64,000 nt of DNA from Ruminococcus flavefaciens. GTDB lineage: Bacteria; Bacillota; Clostridia; Oscillospirales; Ruminococcaceae. Below the pieces are notes generated by a model. The model worked only from the letters and a program-made list of their open reading frames with translations. It was not told the DNA's origin and did no database searches. The position numbers and the translations under genes were made by a program. The DNA lies in the NCBI GenBank assembly GCA_023662725.1, contig JAMPIL010000001.1, positions 713,796 to 777,795 of the forward strand, given 5' to 3'. This document shows positions 61,526 through 64,000 of the stretch, piece after piece. Position 1 is the first letter of the stretch. Each line of letters starts with the position of its first letter.

Positions 61526-61786
61526 ATGATTAAAGGAGTTACTAAAAAAATTATCGAGATCAACAATCCGGACAGCATTTATTTTGAAAAAGCAGTTTTT
61601 TACCTTCGCCCCAACGTCCGTGAACTGCCGCAGGAGATTTCCAGATCAGAAGCGCAGCGTTACATCGCCAAGCTTGGTCTTGAATACAACCGTAATCGTC
61701 GCAAATCATCCATGTGGGGGAAAATAATACTTTCTGCTATTACTATTTTTTTTGCGGCCGCATTAATTTTTATCTTTGTTCACTAA
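61526..61786 (+). CDS. Small C-terminal-anchored membrane protein, unknown
   Basis: An 86-aa protein with a soluble, basic N-terminal part (residues 1-62) and one hydrophobic C-terminal segment (IILSAITIFFAAALIFIFV). RBS AGGAGGAG seven bases before ATG. It follows the Ogg gene by 68 bases. No family recognised; a tail-anchored membrane protein of unknown role. Confidence 0.65.
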   Translation: MIKGVTKKIIEINNPDSIYFEKAVFYLRPNVRELPQEISRSEAQRYIAKLGLEYNRNRRKSSMWGKIILSAITIFFAAALIFIFVH

Positions 61787-61820
61787 AATATCAAAAAATT
61801 GTAGATTTTCAGGGAAATTT

Positions 61821-61830
61821 GTGATATAAT
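61821..61830 (+). promoter_or_regulatory. Extended -10 promoter for the araC gene
   Basis: TGATATAAT, an extended -10 (TG-n-TATAAT) without a clear -35, 80 bases before the AraC start. Confidence 0.5.
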
Positions 61831-61848
61831 AGTATGTATAAATAAAAT

Positions 61849-61867
61849 ATTGTCAAAAGCTGACAAT
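61849..61867 (+). promoter_or_regulatory. Palindromic operator-like site upstream of the AraC gene
   Basis: ATTGTCA-AAAGC-TGACAAT, a 7-bp perfect inverted repeat just downstream of the -10 box and 44 bases before the start codon. It could be an autoregulatory binding site or a short leader hairpin. Confidence 0.4.
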
Positions 61868-61910
61868 TCAAGCCGTAAATATCGACTTAATGTATACAGG
61901 AGATTTTATT

Positions 61911-62777
61911 ATGGATAAATCCGAAACTAAAAGTTTTAAGAATAAATTATCCAAGCATATTATAATCACACCCAGTCCGGCAGCCAAAAGCAGTTTCTTC
62001 TATATTCAGGAAACAGGATGTATGAAAACTGATGAAGCAGCTTCAACTCAAAGACAAAATCTTGATTCGTTTCTGCTTGTTGCCGTTACAAACGGTAAGG
62101 GCGAACTTAATTTCGGAAACGAGACGTATTCTGTTTCAAAGGGAGAATGCTTCTTTATTGACTGCCGGAAATCACATTTTTATAAAAGCTCAAAAAACGA
62201 TCCGTGGGAGCTTCTTTGGATTCATTTTAACGGCGCAACATCTCAGCAATATTATGAATATTTTCTTTCGCAAAGCAATAACATTTTCCGTCCGTCATCA
62301 TTTGATAAAATCGTTTCAGTGATAACAGAAATTATCAGAATCAATGAAAGCAAAGATTCTTATGCCGAGATCTTAACTTCAAAATATATCATTGATCTGC
62401 TCACGCTTGCTTTAACCGCTAATACCGAGAGTGCACAGTATGATTCCGCTCTTAAAAGCAAACTTGCCGCCGTACACGGCTTTATAGAAGAACATTTCAG
62501 CGAGGATATCTCGCTCGAAAAACTCTCGGCTGAATTCTACATAAGCAAATTTTATCTCACCCGTGAATATAAAAAAATTTACGGTCAAACAATTTTTCAG
62601 CATATCATTACAGCCCGCATAAATTATGGAAAAGAGCTTCTTCGTTTTTCAGATAAATCTGTTGACGAGATCGCACATTTATGCGGATTCAACGATCAAA
62701 GCTATTTTGCAAGACAATTCAAAAAATCTGAAAATCTCACTTGTTTTTCTTACAGAAAAATGTGGAGAGATTTTTAG
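61911..62777 (+). CDS. AraC family transcriptional regulator with cupin sensor
   Basis: About 288 aa. The N-terminal cupin sensor (ARA-type, residues about 45-120, LLVAVTNGKGELNFGNETYSVSKGECFFIDCRKSHFYKS) has the sugar-binding double-stranded beta-helix form. The C-terminal AraC DNA-binding domain has two helix-turn-helix units (LEKLSAEFYISKFYLTREYKKIYG and VDEIAHLCGFNDQSYFARQFKK). The ATG at 61911 with AGGAG nine bases upstream is preferred over an in-frame ATG at 61890. The sugar and target genes are unknown; the adjacent membrane protein and Ogg are unlikely targets, and the GH2 gene 2.4 kb away is a candidate. Confidence 0.9.
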   Translation: MDKSETKSFKNKLSKHIIITPSPAAKSSFFYIQETGCMKTDEAASTQRQNLDSFLLVAVTNGKGELNFGNETYSVSKGECFFIDCRKSHFYKSSKNDPWELLWIHFNGATSQQYYEYFLSQSNNIFRPSSFDKIVSVITEIIRINESKDSYAEILTSKYIIDLLTLALTANTESAQYDSALKSKLAAVHGFIEEHFSEDISLEKLSAEFYISKFYLTREYKKIYGQTIFQHIITARINYGKELLRFSDKSVDEIAHLCGFNDQSYFARQFKKSENLTCFSYRKMWRDF

Positions 62778-62806
62778 AGCGTACTTAAAAACCATACATT
62801 TATATT

Positions 62807-62835
62807 AAAAAAAGAGAGCATTTGCTCTCTTTTTT
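62807..62835. terminator. Bidirectional terminator between araC and rnpB
   Basis: AAAAAGAGAGCA / TGCTCTCTTTTT, a near-perfect hairpin with A- and T-runs on both sides, serving the AraC gene (plus) and rnpB (minus). Confidence 0.92.
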
Positions 62836-63180
62836 AATGACCAGACCGATAAGCCGGGTTCTGTCGTGTGCGGTAATTTATCTACGCTTACCGTCGCCGG
62901 CAAGCTGAAGCCGTCATTACTTTATATCCGCCGAGCAAGCGTTAAAAATATAAAGTACCAATAGACGTTGCATCGGATAGGGTTTACATAGCATTACAGT
63001 CTCCTGCAATCTGGTGAGCTCTTACCTCGCCTTTCCACCATCACCTCAATAAATGAGGCAGTATATCTCTGTTGCACTTGCCCTAAGGTCGCCCTCGGCT
63101 GCCGTTAGCAGCTACCCTGCTCTTTGATGCCCGGACTTTCCTCATAAACTAAACGTTTCCGCTACCGCATAGTCTGCTCC
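62836..63180 (-). ncRNA. rnpB: RNase P RNA (class A)
   Basis: Minus-strand RNase P RNA of about 345 bases. Hallmarks: the GAGGAAAGTCCGGGC block near the 5' end, GGGTAGCTGCTAACGGC, GAGGGCGACCTTAGGGC, GTGCAACAGAGA, and the 3' ACAGAACCCGGCTTATCGG with GTCTG pairing to CAGAC near the 5' end. Expressed from a strong promoter (63186-63214) and ended by the shared terminator at 62807-62835. The layout fits a class A RNA. Confidence 0.95.
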
Positions 63181-63185
63181 TTTAT

Positions 63186-63214
63186 ATTATAACATTTTTT
63201 TATTAATTTGTCAA
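63186..63214 (-). promoter_or_regulatory. Consensus promoter for rnpB
   Basis: Minus strand TTGACA (63214-63209), 17-base spacer, TATAAT (63191-63186), with the RNA expected to begin near 63180. Both boxes match consensus. Confidence 0.9.
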
Positions 63215-63287
63215 TCATTTTCAAAATCTTTTACATGATAAAGGGAGCAATAATCATAGAAAGACCAATGCTGCCGCCCTGAAAAAA

Positions 63288-63986
63288 TCACGTTATACTT
63301 TCCAATTTAATGCGGAGTTTTTTTATGATTTTCTTTTCAAGACGTGATATATACGATTGTGAAATTCCGATCTGGTCGGCAACTTCCTTTTGCGTTTTTT
63401 CTTTTCCGTCGATAAGTCCGAAACGCATTTCCATTATTTCACGTTCTCTTTCACCAAGATCTGCCACTGCCATGCGGAGAATCTCACGTTCCGCTTCAGT
63501 TTCAATGCCCTTATTGACAACGTCGTCATCAGTTCCGAGAACATCTGACAAAAGAAGTTCGTTCCCATCGTAATCAATGTTAAGCGGTTCGTCGATCGAA
63601 AGATCATTGCGGTACTGCGACGACTTTCTCAGAAACATAAGAATCTCGTTTTCAATGCAGCGTGAAGCATATGTTGCAAGCTTGATGTTTTTTGTCGGGC
63701 AAAATGTATTAACCGCTTTTATCAATCCGATCGTCCCTATCGAAACAAGATCTTCAAGGCCAATTCCCGTTGATTCAAACTTTTTTGCAATATAAACCAC
63801 AAGGCGCAGATTATGTACAATAAGCGTGTCACGAGCAGATTGATCGTTTTCTGTAAGACGGATGAAAACAGCCTCTTCCTCCTGTTTTGAAAGCGGAGGC
63901 GGAAGCGTATCAGGACCATTTATGTAGAATACGCTCCCTGTAAAAATGCTGATTATTTTTGATGTGATTCGCTTTAATATTTTCAT
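63288..63986 (-). CDS. sigE: Sporulation sigma factor SigE
   Basis: A 232-aa sigma-70 factor of the sporulation SigE type: [17 protein letters not shown] start, core-binding/region 2 ([64 protein letters not shown]) and region 4 ([41 protein letters not shown]). The short N-terminal stretch before LPPPLS corresponds to the inhibitory pro-region removed by SpoIIGA in Bacillus. SigE drives mother-cell genes such as the spoIIIA operon in this window. RBS AAGGAG. The gene upstream (spoIIGA in relatives) is beyond the window. Confidence 0.95.
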   Translation of the reverse strand: MKILKRITSKIISIFTGSVFYINGPDTLPPPLSKQEEEAVFIRLTENDQSARDTLIVHNLRLVVYIAKKFESTGIGLEDLVSIGTIGLIKAVNTFCPTKNIKLATYASRCIENEILMFLRKSSQYRNDLSIDEPLNIDYDGNELLLSDVLGTDDDVVNKGIETEAEREILRMAVADLGEREREIMEMRFGLIDGKEKTQKEVADQIGISQSYISRLEKKIIKKLRIKLESIT

Positions 63987-64000
63987 AATTTTCTCCTTTT

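Noticed and set aside
1-64000. CRISPR arrays, tRNA genes, prophage or insertion sequences
   Set aside because: No regular spaced repeats, no tRNA-like clover-leaf with a CCA-type end, and no transposase or phage genes were found by eye. A tRNAscan or ISfinder run would settle this.

Overview
The window looks like chromosomal DNA of an anaerobic, spore-forming clostridium of the Ruminococcus/Oscillospiraceae type. Evidence for this is the low-to-moderate GC, strong AGGAGG-type ribosome sites, a complete spoIIIA operon plus sigE, a type III glutamine synthetase (GlnN), an rnfCDGEAB operon, acetate kinase and formate-tetrahydrofolate ligase, and GH42/GH2 glycosidases. I saw no rRNA, tRNA, phage, plasmid or insertion-sequence genes and no CRISPR array. 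Gene density is high, and most genes lie on the minus strand in long, tightly packed or overlapping operons.

Layout. 1-4.1 kb (minus): tRNA-modification genes (a truncated methyltransferase, mnmA, tmcAL) with a HAD phosphatase and a C39-like lipoprotein. 4.2-8.1 kb: ackA and enolase (plus) around a dCMP deaminase, with two palindromic ~160-bp elements in the gaps. 8.1-12 kb (minus): upp, rpiB, tsaB, tsaE, fhs. 12.3-26.7 kb (minus): a long housekeeping run with a penicillin-binding protein, dtd, GH42 galactosidase, phosphatase, recN, argR, nadK, tlyA, dxs, ispA, xseBA, a TsaD paralogue, nusB and an Asp23 protein. 26.9-31.8 kb (minus): spoIIIAA-AH, the mother-cell half of the engulfed-forespore channel, with a repeat element inserted between AE and AF. 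31.9-37.3 kb (minus): a MacB-type ABC exporter and glnN. 37.4-40.1 kb (plus): a lipoprotein, a metallophosphoesterase and two tandem, identical 19-residue cysteine-rich peptides. 40.1-44.9 kb (minus): the Rnf ion-pumping ferredoxin:NAD oxidoreductase. 45.1-49 kb (minus): DUF4364 and the shikimate genes aroC, aroA, aroB. 49.1-50.8 kb (minus): a three-gene ExbB/ExbD-like proton-motor operon. 51.1-53.3 kb (minus): a ComEA-like protein and a MATE exporter. 53.4-55.1 kb (plus): an ACT regulator and homoserine dehydrogenase. 55.2-60.6 kb (minus): YdbC, a DUF6514-type protein, a small alarmone synthetase, a GH2 enzyme and a TPM lipoprotein. 60.6-62.8 kb (plus): Ogg-type glycosylase, a small membrane protein and an AraC regulator. 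62.8-64 kb (minus): RNase P RNA and sigE.

How it works together. AckA, enolase, Fhs and Rnf fit a fermentative anaerobe that makes ATP from acetyl phosphate and conserves energy from ferredoxin. SigE (right edge) is the known activator of spoIIIA in related bacteria, so both parts of that circuit are visible here.

Most interesting observations: (1) a self-contained transcription unit (promoter, two copies of a 19-aa peptide with five cysteines, strong terminator) at 39.77-40.09 kb; (2) an ExbB/ExbD-like motor with an extra membrane-anchored TolR-like domain protein in a predicted monoderm, at 49.1-50.9 kb; (3) two families of palindromic repeats, one with a hairpin whose stem sequence changes while its structure is kept, and one copy of which splits the spoIIIA operon; (4) a compact three-way-junction leader upstream of the asp23-nusB operon. 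Function for (1) and (2) cannot be read from sequence alone.
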